DNA from: Lamellibrachia columna
Taxonomy: Eukaryota > Annelida > Polychaeta > Sabellida > Siboglinidae
Length of the DNA stretch: 64,000 bases
Direction of reading: 5' to 3'
Assembly: GCA_963662155.1 (NCBI GenBank)
Contig: OY759262.1
Span: forward strand, 62,473,426 to 62,537,425
Shown here piece after piece: positions 39,048 through 51,659 of this stretch. A model generated the notes under the pieces. The model saw only the letters and a program-made list of their open reading frames with translations, was not told the DNA's origin and made no database searches. Both the position numbers and the translations under genes were made by a program. Every line of letters starts with the position of its first letter. Position 1 is the first letter of the stretch.

Positions 39048-40345
39048 ATGACGTGAATGTGATCATGTGATTTTGAATGTCATAGATAAACGTAAAAGCA
39101 TTTGTACATAATAATAATAATATAATATATAAAATAGCTTCGCTTGAATAAACATATAAACATACGGTGTTTTGTGGTGGCTATATAGTAGTTATCGATG
39201 GATCATGCTTGACCAATAAAGACGCTTGACCATGTCTCGAGACGCTTGACTAACGTCCTAAGACGTGTGACCAATACTCTTAAGAAGCTCGAGACTCTTA
39301 AGACGGTGAAAAGAAATAAATGACATACATATAAGTATGACAATGTCACTGATAACTTTAAGGTAGATTTTGGTTAAGATAAAGAATTACGTCTGCTACA
39401 CCACCATGAATGAATTAAGCAAAAACTTGAATAACAGCCTAAAGAGGCAGTGTATTTTTTACAAAATCTTTCACCAATCGTAATTCGAATTCGCATTATG
39501 TTGCCTACATGTAAGACGCGTTCATATGCCAAACTGCAGCATTGTAAGTGTCATAGTTTAAAAAAAAAATATTTTAATCAGATAACGTTTCCTGATTGTT
39601 AGTGATAACAAAATTGCTAAAAAAACGTATCACGCTTGAAAAGTGACCATTTTCACTGGTGTTTTACGTATTGTTGACAAAACATAATAATCACAAACAG
39701 GTCATTATGAGACAGGAGATGACAATACAGACACTAACCTGGCATTATGAGATGGGAGATGACAAGATAGACATAGTTATGAAGAACGCCTGAAAGAATG
39801 TGGTTTAACAACTCTAGAGACAAGGAGGTTAAGAGGAGATCAGATTGAAGATATTGAATGGGTATGAAAATATTGATAGAAATGTGTTTTTCTCACTCAA
39901 GAAGGATAGCAGAACTAGAGGACATGAGGTAAAATTAGTAAAGGATCAATGTAGATTGGACATCAGGAAGCACTCGTTCTCACGGAGGACAATAAATGAA
40001 TGGAACAAATTGTCTACAGATTGTGTAACTGCTAGCAGCGTGAATATGTTTAAAAACAAGGTTGACACATATTTCAGGAGGGCGGGTTATAAGTAGATGA
40101 ACATTGTTGGACTCTCAATAAGCCTATGGCTTCCTTGTCCACTTGCCATCTGGGCCTTTGGCTTGGATGGCAAATCTTGTTAAATCTGGTGTCGATGACG
40201 ATACCAGGCGCCTCGTCATTTGAAGAAAGAACTTGTCAATATACTACTGAAGTATTTTATATATTATAATTATTATAATTATTATGTACAAATGTTTTTA
40301 CGTTTATCTATGACATTCACATTCACGTCATCACATTCACGTCAT
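39048..40345. repeat. inverted ~100-bp repeats flanking a LINE 3' end
   Basis: 39048-39140 (GACGTGAATGTGATCATGTG, AATGTCATAGATAAACGTAA, CATTTGTACATAAT) is repeated in reverse complement at about 40247-40345. The 1.1 kb between includes the LINE C-terminal fragment at 39780-40096 and AT-rich sequence. This may be two opposing 3' tails of one LINE family or a foldback structure. Confidence 0.7.
39780..40096 (+). pseudogene. LINE ORF2 C-terminal fragment (CR1/Jockey-like)
   Basis: The frames read YEERLKECGLTTLETRRLRGD, then after a shift NGYENIDRNVFFSLKK, TRGHEVKLVK, DIRKHSFSRRTINEWNKLST and VNMFKNKVDTYF. This is the conserved tail of CR1/Jockey-like ORF2 proteins (FF-x-TRGH-x-x-KL, R-x-F-x-x-R-x-x-N-x-W-N-x-L). 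The reverse transcriptase is absent: 5'-truncated, with one frameshift near 39850. Confidence 0.75.
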
Positions 40346-41921
40346 TATATCGTCATCCTGTCAAATATGCATCCACAGACATGAGAGTTTCTACTCATAC
40401 AACTCCTTCCTTGAGTAATTTAACCCATCGTGATTCAGGTGAATAACAAATCGAATAACTTGTGAAAGTATCAATACCCTGATATCAAATGTCGAAACTA
40501 CCTAGGTATCTTCGTCGCTTTTCTCCGAATTTCCACTTGACCTAGTTTAAAATACATTAATATTTTGTCGTCATATAGGCGGAGGGCAATGACTTCATTT
40601 CCGAGGCTAGTAGTGAGGCAAAGTACAAAACACCATCGCGATGTCTGTCAACAAGGTGGCGCTCTCGTCGTCCTCCGTCATCTTGCTCTGGTCTTCCATT
40701 GATGACTGGCTGATGCCGCGAATGTCTGATGGAAGCATTGACCTTTGGTGCACATAAAAACACGTCAATACGCATTGAATGTACTACTTACATGTTGACG
40801 AACACGGGAAGAAGACTTATTGAATACACGCGTTTTATTTGTACGGCTGATGATGCCAGAATTACCCGGTTTAATACAACGGTGGATTTCGTTACTAACC
40901 TTATTCTAATTTATCTTGAATATATATGCTATACCTCCTAGACGCTTTGCATCTCGGGCGACACACTTTCAGGGTTTCTTGTACGACCCCAGAGTCAGCT
41001 CGTCTCAGTGTTATTTGTTTCGAAATTCACATCGGTATTACGTTTTCTACGAACAATGGAATTACCCGATGCAATTATTACGTGCAAATTATCCGCAACG
41101 CTGTGAAAACAATTACGTTCAATTGTTGACAACGTCATGCGTCTTTTCTTCGATTGTCCAAAGTTACGTAATACAAGGGCAAGGCGTCAATAGACGTTAC
41201 TATAGCTGCCAGCATTAGGTCACAATTTCGAGAAATATTGACGGGCAGCATCAAGTACCAAGGCATAGATGGATATTTCAATATTATGTATCCTAAAAAA
41301 AATTAAATACGAAATATCTAGTTATCCGTCCGGGGGATGGTTTTTTCCGTATACTTAATATCAGCACACTAAAGATATTAATGTAATTACCCAAATATAA
41401 AAGAAACCACTACAGACCTACCAAAACAATAGTATAATTTTGACGTTTACAAACAATCAATTTATAGCAGCTTCATATTATTTACCATCGCCATATGGAT
41501 TAAAATTTAAATAAATTCATCAGTAAATGTAGACAAACTAACTACTCAGTTACTTATATAAATATGAAAATAGCAGATTTGTTTCATGTTCTTATTAAGA
41601 TCGTAGTTTAGATCTGTCTACTCCATAGACTATGGTCTACTCAAGTCGCTGCTGCTCCTTGAAACTTGCACCTGTATACACCATCACAGTGGGTTAGTAT
41701 GACGTCACCAAACCACTGGTCAACATTTCATGGCTGTCATGTCCTATTCAAATGTTGTTAATTCGTAATTGCATCATCACATAAACCTCTTATAGAAATT
41801 TATTTCAAAATCTAGTTGAATGAAACAATGAAATTTATCATTAACTTTAACAAAGGAAAGAAGAAGTGTAATTAATACTTGTACAAATAAAACTACATAG
41901 TTACTTACTTATGTCATCCAC
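40346..41921. other. non-coding AT-rich DNA
   Basis: No supported gene. A plus-strand ORF of 100 codons at 40916-41218 is aromatic-rich but resembles no family I know and has no clear splice or promoter context. Confidence 0.5.
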
Positions 41922-42813
41922 TTAATGTGGTGACATGATGATTTCTTTCCAGAGGTTTCGGGTCTTCATAGCCGCTATTAGATTTGTCCCGCTGAGGTTC
42001 GTGTCTTTCTCTAGTATATTTTGTAGAGTAGTTGTTGGTCGACCTTTTCTCCGAGGGCCATCGGGCTTCCAGAGCAGGACTTTGTTGGCTGCTTCGTCAT
42101 AGCGCATCACATGACCTGCCAGACGAAGACGCCGTTGTCTCACGATGGTGGTGATCCGTGGGAGGGAGCCGTACAGTTCGTGGTTATTCATGTGGTGGCG
42201 CCATGACACATTTAGAATTTTCTGCAGCATTCTTGTGTAGGTGCCATCCAGTGCATTTTTTTTACTGATTGCGTTAGTGACCACGAATCGCATCCATATA
42301 TATCACGATCGGTTCAACCATCGTCATCAAAATCTTCGGTTTGGTGAGTCTGCAGATGGGCGCTCTCCAAACTTTGTCAAGGACGTGAACTGCTGCCCAT
42401 GCCTGTTCGTTTCTGCACTGGATGTCATGCTGAGAGTTTGTATAGGATCCGAGATATTGAAAAACCTCTACTTTCTCAATTTGACTCCCATCTGATGAGT
42501 GAACGCTATCATTAGCAGAGGGATAGATATGGATGTACTTTGTTTTGCTTGGGTTGAGAAATAGTCCAGTAGATTTGGAAGCACTTTCCACTTTATGAAG
42601 TAAAAGTTCTGCTTCTTGTATCATGTCAGCGAACAGAACGATGTCATCGGCATAATCCAGGTCAGAGAGATGTGAGGCAGGATGTCTGGAGCTTCTGCGT
42701 CTGGTTAGGGTTAGTCCTTCTCTGTCATCAATCGCAGTTCTTAATGCGTATTCCAAGAAACTACATAACCCAATAATATACAATATACCATAATTATTGT
42801 ACGCATGTAACAA
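41922..42813 (-). pseudogene. LINE reverse transcriptase and C-terminal fragment, frameshifted
   Basis: The minus-strand frame at 42274-42813 has LDYADDIVLFADMIQEA (catalytic box), GLFLNPSKTKYI and FQYLGSYTN. After a shift near 42285 a second frame at 41922-42293 has LDGTYTRMLQKILNVSW, RRLRLAGHVMRYDE and GPRRKGRPTTTL, the usual C-terminal part of such elements. The upstream RT domain and endonuclease are missing, so this is a 5'-truncated insertion with at least one frameshift. Confidence 0.85.
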
Positions 42814-43740
42814 ATTGTTTCCAAAAGATACTGTTCATATCCATTCATGGCAGGCCGAACGTGAATTAGTAACTTGATTTACGTTCAAAACCAATTAGAA
42901 TTTTCACAGTCAATTTAACGAAAACCAAGTAAATTAATTTATATTGAAAGTAACATAAACCCTAATACAAGTAATTGTTTCTACCATAAATAGTTACGTT
43001 ACAAATACATAACTGTTCAATATTTTAGCTTTCTAATTTTGTTTCCCTCCCTCCCTCCCTCCCTCTCTGTATGTGCTCTACAAATGTTGCGTTTAATATA
43101 AAAACTGTGGAGAATATTTTTTTTGTAGAACTCTTTCGGTTTAAATTTTTTTTAGCCTACTTTCTCTTTTTTCTCTTTTAATTTTTTTACGATACGTAAG
43201 TCTACGCTCGATACGCACAAAGATCGCCTTCGCGGTTCTGATGGCACCGAGGCGTGACTAATGCGCAAATCGCACACGCGCCATCTTTATCATGAAATCG
43301 GTTACGCCGTTTTGATGTGTAAAACTTATTAAAAGTGGCCTTAAACACAATATTTTTAAGAATATATTAAATGTTTTACTGGAACATATGCGGAATGGTG
43401 CAAGGAACGCATTCAGGTACGAAAATGCAGGAAAAATCATCTGACATAACTGCATTTGAGCATGCACATTCGTAAGTTTGCTGGTAGAACCTGTTGACAG
43501 TGTAACTGAGGAGGGCAAGGACCACAGTCAGAATCCAGAATTTACAACCTCCTGTAGTTGAAATCTGAGCAAAAAGTAGGCTTATCGTCACTGTAGTTGC
43601 AACAGGAGACACTCAAAAGCCAGCAGCATTCTGTTCTATCTCATTGACAGGCAGTTGGCACCTTCAGTGACTTAAAATTGGGTCATCCGTGTCAGAAATG
43701 CCAAATGTTCACATGAAAACTTGTCAGATATATAACTTGT
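42814..43740. other. non-coding DNA with the first copy of a ~290-bp direct repeat
   Basis: Contains a short (CCCT)n run at 43047-43065 and the repeat copy at about 43150-43440 (CGGTTCTGATGGCACCGAGG and GCGCAAATCGCACACGCGCC landmarks), whose partner lies at 44418-44705. No gene is supported. Confidence 0.6.
43150..43440. repeat. ~290-bp direct repeat, copy 1
   Basis: Shares with 44418-44705 the order ATGCGCACAAA-type start, GATCGC...GGTTCTGATGGCACCG, AGGCGTGACTA, GCGCAAATCGCAC, AAACACAATATTTTT-type, and AAGGAACGCATTCAGGTAC at the end. The copies are diverged (about 80% by eye) and lie on either side of the MITE at 43741-44415. Confidence 0.8.
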
Positions 43741-44415
43741 GGTAAAGGTGCATTAACCTGGCCGAAATTATTAACGCTATTAAATGACAGTTTTACCTCA
43801 TTTTTTCGATGCTAATGTGTTCTTTGCATCACTCCCCATCGGATCAGGTACAAAACGGACGTATATTTGCAAAAAATATTGTGTTTTAGCGCACTTTTAG
43901 TGCCCAAAACAACGCTATACCGGCAATAGCCGGTGTTCTTAATATGGCGATCATCCGAAATGTGCTGTAACAATATCACGTTGGCATCAGAACCGGAAAG
44001 GCGATTTCGCTGTCAAATATTTTATACCGCAGTATAAGAAAATACGAAAAATAGAAAAAAAAGAGCAATTTAATTTTACGAAAAACTCTAAAAATCGACA
44101 ATTTCATGTTAAAAAGCCCCCAAAAATCGAACCGGACAGATTATTTCACTGACAAATATTTTGTACGCAGTCTAAGGGGAAAAAAGTAGAGTTCAATTTA
44201 ATTTTGAAAATAAAAAAAAAATCCACCGACAACTATTTCGACAATATAAGATAATGTAAAAAAAACAAAAACATCGCACATATATCAAAAAATTATTAAA
44301 AGTTCACAGATCGTGCAAATATCTTTAAATCTTACTCATAAACAAGTGTCTTGCTTGAGGTAAAACTGTCATTTAATAGCGTTAATAATTTCGGCCAGGT
44401 TAATGCACCTTTACC
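43741..44415. mobile_element. 675-bp MITE-like element with 60-bp perfect terminal inverted repeats
   Basis: 43741-43800 starts GGTAAAGGTGCATTAACCTG and ends ...TTTTACCTCA. 44356-44415 is its exact reverse complement over all 60 bases. The interior is AT-rich, contains two diverged copies of a TATTTCACTGACAAATATTT-type segment (about 44005-44045 and 44137-44180), and has no ORF. I see no clear target duplication. Part of its interior recurs, inverted, at the window end (63945-64000), so it is dispersed. Confidence 0.85.
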
Positions 44416-44417
44416 CT

Positions 44418-44705
44418 ATTTTCTCTATTTTTTCTCTTCGTTTTTTTTACGTTGCATAATTGTATGCACTATGCGCACAAACATCGCGGTTCTGATGGCA
44501 CCGTCGTCACCGAGGCGTGACTAGTGCGCAAATCGCACGCGCGCCATTTTTATTATGCAATCGGTTCTCCTGTTTTGATCTATAAAACTGATTAAAAGCG
44601 GCCTAAACACAATCTTTTTGTTTATATATGAACTTTTTTACAGTGACATGTTATGGTATTATATAAGGAACGCATTCAGGTACAAAAATGCAGGAAAACC
44701 GTCAG
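44418..44705. repeat. ~290-bp direct repeat, copy 2
   Basis: Partner of 43150-43440. It begins directly at the right edge of the MITE, which may mean that the MITE inserted at or near the edge of this repeat, or that both are parts of a larger composite. Confidence 0.8.
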
Positions 44706-46175
44706 CATAAAGCCCTAATAATTTAAGTAAACGATTACGGCTGGTGACTGCAGTGTTTCGAGAGCGCCTCTTTCGTCCAGTGCCAGTGGCAGTGGCAGTG
44801 CCCGGCCCAGGCCCACTGTACAAAATACGGTAATTCAAAACGACGAGAGAGTCTTCAGCTTACCTCTAAATTCAATGTGCTGACGTTTTTCTCTCGCTCC
44901 CCACTTCATCTTCACCACTACGTACGTACTGACCGATCGCTTACATCTATCGTAGTTATTCCGATATATGCTGATACGGCATGGGCTTCTTCGAACAGTT
45001 CAGAACCCTGGCGTCGACCGCCCAGGGTATAGCCTTGATTATCCAGGCTCCGTGATGTGGCGCCACCGTTTGTCGCACACATCATCGCTTGGAAGCAGTG
45101 TTCTTTTCATTATGACTGGCTTTGCATACATAATATTATATGCACCCAGATTCTGGGTGCGTACATAATTAGTAATAATAATCATCCGGGGATTTGGCTA
45201 TTAACACAGTGCTACTTTTATACCACGCACAACTTTTTAATTTGTTGCTAGAATCTAACAACGTCACATATGTCCAAGGAAAACAATACATACAATATTC
45301 AATAAGTCCACAAAATATAAGAGGGGTGTGGATCCAGAGAAAGATATTCTTCCAGAGATATTATATTTTGAAAATGTGGATTTTTTTTAATTTTGGCACT
45401 TGTTGGGAGACAAACAAGAAATTGAAAAATACCACTAAGGCAAATAAAAACATTTAATTTTTTTAAATAATTTTATAAGTGCACATTAAAACAGGTTTCA
45501 TTCAGCTATATAATTTTATTTTTATTTGAATGTTTGCAACATAATATTATTTCCCTGAATCGATTCGTGGAAACATTCAAAAGGTGACAGGGTATATTTT
45601 CCTTCGTTCAGATTAGTGTTTGTTGCTGATTAGTGGATTAATTACTTCTTTTTAATATAAACTTTATTCAGAATGGATAAGACAAAAACTGACAGAGCGC
45701 GATGTATATAAATGATACATGGTTTCCGGATGAATTTGCGATCTGACCAAGTTTCCAAGGGCTCAGCGAGGCGCTTCGAACCTGCGGAGCAACAAACCAG
45801 ACAGTACGTCACCATCGCGAGTTGATCGTGTATTTATACAAAGCTGTCAAGTCTACCGCTTTGGCGGTAGAACTACCACTTTGTCTTCAGTTTTACATTA
45901 TCTACCGCTTTACTGCGTTCAGGCCAAAATCTACCGCCAAACCGCAATTCCAAGGGTACAGTTAAAATTACTCATTTCGAATCCAAATATACGACCAAAC
46001 CACATCACTTCACATAGGAAATGCATCAGAATTAAGTAAAAATACTCTAAAATTGATTTTTTTTCCGCCAGGACGGGAAGCCCCCTTCTACACCCTCCCC
46101 TCGCGGCCGCGGCGCGAGGAATTCGGCGCCAGATATTGATCTAATCTATCACGTCACATCATTAAAAGCGGTAGA
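44706..46175. other. non-coding AT-rich DNA
   Basis: No supported gene. 45850-46170 contains five occurrences of a CTACCGC / GCGGTAG word, including a palindrome TCTACCGCTTTGGCGGTAGA at 45853-45872, and a NotI/AscI-like GC-rich island at 46090-46130. Confidence 0.5.
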
Positions 46176-46404
46176 TATGCCGTCACACGTCTGTCCTTAT
46201 ACGAAACACTTGGGAATGTCTGTCAGATGTCTGTCTTTATACGGGACATTTGGGAATGTCTGCCACACGTCTGTCCTTAAACGAAACACTTGGGAATGTC
46301 TGTCACATGTCTGTCTTTATACGGGACATTTGGGAATGTCTGTCACACGTCTGTCCTTATATGAAACACTTGGGGAATGTCTGTCACGTGTCTGTCTTCA
46401 GGGT
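46176..46404. repeat. ~39-bp minisatellite
   Basis: About six copies alternating ACGAAACACTTGGGAATGTC and ACGGGACATTTGGGAATGTC types, each with TGTC(A/C)CACGTCTGTC. A 39-bp period keeps frames open, which explains the ORFs here. Confidence 0.88.
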
Positions 46405-46734
46405 GGATCCAGGGTTTAGAAAAGGAGGGGTGTCCAAGGTAATGTATGAAGCGCAACGAGTCTCGTGGGGGTCGAGAGAGGGGGTATCCCCCTTCCCAAC
46501 CATTTGACGTTTTTTTTAGACAAAACAGTTGAAATAGTGTAATTTTGGACACCCATAATGTGGTTTTAAGCGAGATAAGGCCTAATGTAATCGACCCAAA
46601 ATTCAGACTTGCGACGTCGTACGTATTGTCCGTATACAATACGGATTTTTGGGAGGAATACGGCTTTGGCCGTGTCCTGTTTTAATACGGATTTGCTGAA
46701 TATATAAAAATTGTGATAAAATAATCCTATGTAT

Positions 46735-46867
46735 TTTCTTGACGATGACACCGAGTCAACAGACAGGAGCGTCTGTCTCACAGCCACCCAGCGGCATGTC
46801 GATGACACCGAGTCAACAGACAGGAGTCCCTGTCACACAGCCACCTAGCAGCACTGGCACTTCCCAG
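46735..46867 (+). CDS. candidate exon with two 20-residue Gln/Pro/Thr repeats
   Basis: The frame encodes two 60-bp units, each MTPSQQTG-x-x-V-x-QPP-S, followed by STGTSQ and a consensus donor (CCCAG|GTAAGC, GT at 46868). The units differ by several substitutions, some silent, while the frame stays open. The acceptor is not clear (CACCGAG near 46754 is one option). Low-complexity Gln/Pro/Thr repeats are common in mucin-like or transcription-related proteins. No family is assigned. Confidence 0.4.
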
Positions 46868-49800
46868 GTAAGCATTATATACACACACGCACACGCACAC
46901 GCACACGGACACGCACACACACCACTGAACGGAAACACAGACACACACAACTCTACAAGCATGCGAACACAGTTCCGAAAATCAAGTATGTTAATATTTA
47001 TTATGTCATCAACTCGCTGAGCACAATTTGTTAAATTGTGTAATTTTTTATCTCCAGAAAATCAAAACACAACATGCTCCCCATCAAATGGCGGCCAAAA
47101 CAATTGCATGGCGTCTTCATGCGCAAGGGATCCTACAGTCACTGGCACACGCATATGTTGACAGTCGGTCACTAGAAATTTTAATCTGGGCACAGCATAA
47201 GTGTTGTGTAGTCCTCAAATATGGCCATATCTCAATGTTGATAGAGTGCCAACAGTTGAAGGTAGGCGTGTAGGGCGCGACATTGCTGATGAGGTTCTCT
47301 CCGTCCGAACCAACGAGTAGCCCTACGTACAGACACGCGGCCAACGACGCCATCGCTACCACTGCCTTAAAAGCGGAAAAATACAAGAACTGTACAGGAT
47401 GGAGGAAATTTATTTCTTACCACACTGACAGGAGTTCTAGTGTCATTTGAATTCCTAACTGTAGTATGGTGAACAGGTGTGTGCTCGTTTTCTTTATAAA
47501 CAAGCATCAACCTTCATCATATTACATGATATTCTACACGATTCCTGCAAACGTTTGCTTACTTTCACCTACCACTGTGATTGTCGGGGAATATTGGAAT
47601 GTAGTCGCGTGATGTTGAGTGGGAATCCACAAGGCGGGTCCGTGTGTATTGATACAAACGTGTCGTATGAAAATGTGATGTTGCTATAATGTTCCGCAAA
47701 TTACGAACCATGTTTATAAAGGGATCACATAGCTTATAACACAATTCACATCGTGTCGCTCGCATACTCACCGTGTCTCACTCACATACACACCGTGTCT
47801 CGCTCGTAGACTCATCGTGTCACGTTCCAAGAATCACCGTGTCTGGCTCGCAGATTCACCGCTTCACGCTCGCCACGTTGCTTCGTTTTCTTCAAATTGC
47901 GAGCCATGGATTTAAAGAGACCATAAAACTTTAAAAACAACACACCTTGTCTCGCTCGCAGACTCACCGTGTATCGCTCGCAGACTCACCGTGTCTAGCA
48001 CGGGACTTGTTCATGTTTGCCACCTTGATCCACTTGTCCACAGTTGGTTGATGCCTCAACACGTTGTTCAATACTACACTATATCGGTTGAGACGTCCTA
48101 TGGACGAACAGGACATTAGTACATTTAGAGAACGCGCACGCACGCACGCACGCACGCGCACCACAAACACGCACATACGCAGAGGCGCGCACCACAACCA
48201 TGCACAAATATAAATGAATAAATATAATATTGGCACATTTCACTGTTTTCAGCCGACATTTTGTCACTCTTTAAATTTAATCTGTCATGAAAATAAGACG
48301 GTGGAAAATAGATTTAACATACGTGTAAGCCTGTACCTGTAACACAGATATGTGTGGCGCCGGAAACTGTAAAGCCGTGATGACATCTGGGACTCGGTAA
48401 GTTCTTCAGCCACAGCCATTTTCCTTCGTCCAAATTAGAGGTGACATAAACCACTATGATTTTACTGACATATTTATAAGAATATGGTTAGAAAATGCAG
48501 TCGTTTTGAAATAAGTATAATATTATACACATATATGTAGATTGGAATTTGCGTTTATCACTAATTCACAAAACCGAAATCAGACATTAATGTCGTATCC
48601 TCTGTCACCTGTTGTGTTTTACTTCGACCTTACCATATCCAGTACCTTTTATCAAAGCATGGAGTGAGGAAACCAGGGAATCATTGACACCCTGAAATTA
48701 AGAATGCAATGCAAGGTAATAAACAGTTCGTGGGCCATTGTGATTCGAGGAATTGAGGGGTTCCCGGGCACATCATGGACACCCTGGATCCGACCGTGAT
48801 TCGGGTATAAATGATAAGCATGAGAGGCACGGGACACTGTTTCTGAGGTGTCAACATTCGGTCGGGAAATACCGCTTTTTTCCCCTCCACTTTTTGGATG
48901 AAATGTCCAGTTTTTCGTTATTTAAAAAAACAACAAAAATTTACGCTAAAATCGATATATGTGTTGCACACGAGTCCATCCTAAGCACATGTTATGTCTT
49001 TGGAGCCAATAAAGTTGAGCGGAGGAGGAAGTTTCCTGCTTTTTATGAGCATTTTACCGCTTTATCACGAGAACTTGGATATCTAAAATAAGGTGGTGCC
49101 TAACACCCACAGTAAGAGTCATGCAGAACTACCAAGTCTCACACATTTGGCGTGAGACTCACGCATTTGGCTTCCATCTCACGCACTCGCGCAGCTATTT
49201 GTAGATCTCACGCACATTGGCCGTTTCAATTAATAATTAATATAATCCCCTAGGTATATTTTTATCATCATCGGTGACGTCGCGCGTAATCGCCACTTTC
49301 ACACACGATTATCGACAGACAGCCCGCGTGACAACCCATGTCTCCCTGCCAGAGTGATCATGATCACGGGTATGGTCGGGGCTTGTTACGAGCGCTGGAC
49401 CCTCGCCTCGTTGGCACATTGACTGTCAAACTGGCAATGGACCGCCCACTGACATTTGAGCCAACAAACGATTTGCTTATTAAAAGTATACATTGGCACA
49501 CAACCAGACACATCCTAGTAGTACCAACCTTGAAGCATTTAAGCCAGACGTGTGCAGGTTGGGTTAAAATGCTAGACGTTTACCATGTCATTTTTACTTT
49601 CGAAGTTAATAAAGACAGTGTGATAATTCAACGTGATGACCAGTTGTGTTCTTACATGAAAATAACTACGGTTCCGAGTGTTCTTTCTATAAAACTTGCT
49701 GCGTTCTTTTGAAATCGTCTAATATTGTTTATGTTTAATATGTATGTGGTCCCAGAAGACTGATACGAATGACACATAGGGAATTATCATATATCATGAT

Positions 49801-51659
49801 GTTACCTTAACTGTTTCAGAACAATTGAAAATATTTCGTCCCGTATTTAAATAAACCGCAACTGCATAAATAATGAAAATGTTATCAATCTGTCAATTAT
49901 TTCCAGTGTATTATCAAAAGCTGTCCCCGGTAGAAATTTGAATAAATAGAATTGCTTTCATCTGGTGCCCTAGTTGTTGGGAAACATAACACCATTTTTC
50001 AGTGTTTGGATCCTGCCAATATTTCTCGCATGTTCCTCTACACAACATGGCAGCTCTGGTCATAGACATGATAAGCTTTATGGAAATAACATACAATAAA
50101 AAAAAATTATGTGTCAAACTGTGGTTAACTGTATGTCTTCATGTGTGTTGCTGTCATGTTGCTGTGAATTACGCTCGCCATCATTAAAGTTTATAACGTT
50201 ATTAGATATTTTGCTTTAGAAAAGGTCGAAAAAGGGTTATTTTGTCCCTGAGACAACCAAGGTGTGGTACGCATGTATCATGTACGTAAATTATTTGCCA
50301 TCACAACTCGTCCACTCTGCAATATGTTTCAGAATGCTGGCGTTTGACTGAAGCAGATGAGAGATAATTTCCAACCTTCCACACAACATATCTTTGAAAC
50401 ATCATGCCATTTTTCTGGCCACAAAAGATTTCTAACACAGAACTTCTGAAAGTAACTGCTCAGATTAATATGGATGACTTGTTCACCACAAGAATCAGCC
50501 AAGTTTTTACTAAACGAAGATGACAATACGGCGATAACAGCTGTGAGGTAAACCCCGAAGGACAACGAAAACGAGGCAGACTAAAGAAACCTGCGACTTT
50601 TGTGCTCTCTAACGGTGGTTTGACGTGCCAAAGTAGATGAGAAAATAATATCATTTAAGTGCACCTATTTCATGTTTTATGAGTTCCCACAATGTCCCAC
50701 AATAAAATCCATCAACCTGCTCTTTTGAATTAGCGCATTAGCATTGATACGCGATTGTTTCAACGCACGGCAAACGATTCGCGCTAAGTGCGTGTCGTAC
50801 TTCCGTCGACAATCTCAAGCGATTTCACATTTACCTTGCAACAGAGGCGCCACGGGTTATTTCTGGCACCATATGTTCTAATTACAATGTAATTAACTCC
50901 AATTCTGATTGTAATACCCTATCAACTGAAACAGCGCTTCCGAATGAACTGTTGAAGGTCAGTGACAGCCACAAAGGGGTGGTATGGCTTCAACTGAATC
51001 GGAGCGAAGCTTTTGACATCGACCGACATAAACATGCAGCTTACACGCTATTATGAAAACACGGGCAACATCTTCTGTTGGGTCGAACGATATGCCTGTC
51101 ATGGTTCGTTGCCTATATCCAGCACAGACAATACAGTAGTTCCGCTGCCCGTGAACATTCAAGAGATCACCAAATGAACTGCGGCTAGTCCAACAAGGCT
51201 TAATTACTGTTGACCGAACAGCACGTTCTTCAAATTAGTTTCTTACATAACAGTCCAGGCGAAGTTGGTGCTTCTGTTGACGCACCTGACAAGACCCATT
51301 TGTGAAAGACCCCACTTGCTGGTTTGCATGGCTTCGGATTCAATACACATTCTTGGCCTATGACACACACTGTATGCTTGATGCGGTGTTGTGCGTGACG
51401 TTGACAGCCAGTCGGGGAAAATTTGTGAAGATTGAAAAAGGTGTTCCAATACAAAGACGAACAAAAACAAAGTGTTCTTTATATGTGCACAGGAACGTGG
51501 TGACTAGCAGGAAACAGCGCCGTGCACGGGTGGCATTTCCCTCATGGCAGGCACGGCGACACTCTGAGAGGTTGGTACTGATCGAGTGATGTGTATAACA
51601 GCAGCTAGGCGATGGAAGTTTATTCCATCATGCACATCCTTTATCTCCATAGCTTGAAG
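46868..51659. other. largely non-coding host DNA with short tandem repeats
   Basis: Includes (CA/CACGCA)n at 46880-46920, CACCGTGTCTCGCTCGCAGACT-type repeats at 47750-48000, (GCAC)n at 48130-48160, and short CTCACGCA repeats at 49130-49215. A possible start exon lies at 47087-47273 (ATGGCGGCC in a YY1-like context) and another on the minus strand at 47353 (MASLAACLYVGLLVG, signal-like). An ORF of 124 codons at 49338-49712 has no known domain. None is secure. Confidence 0.45.
47750..48000. repeat. ~28-bp degenerate minisatellite
   Basis: Irregular copies of CACCGTGTCTCGCTCGCAGA CT-type units, interrupted by unrelated sequence at 47870-47940. No coding potential. Confidence 0.7.

Noticed and set aside
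42700..42716. GGTTAGGGTTAG telomere-like word in the LINE fragment
   Set aside because: It is part of the reverse transcriptase coding sequence on the other strand and is too short to mean anything.
49338..49712. 124-codon plus-strand ORF
   Set aside because: No domain, splice signal or codon-use contrast with surroundings; kept only as a mention.
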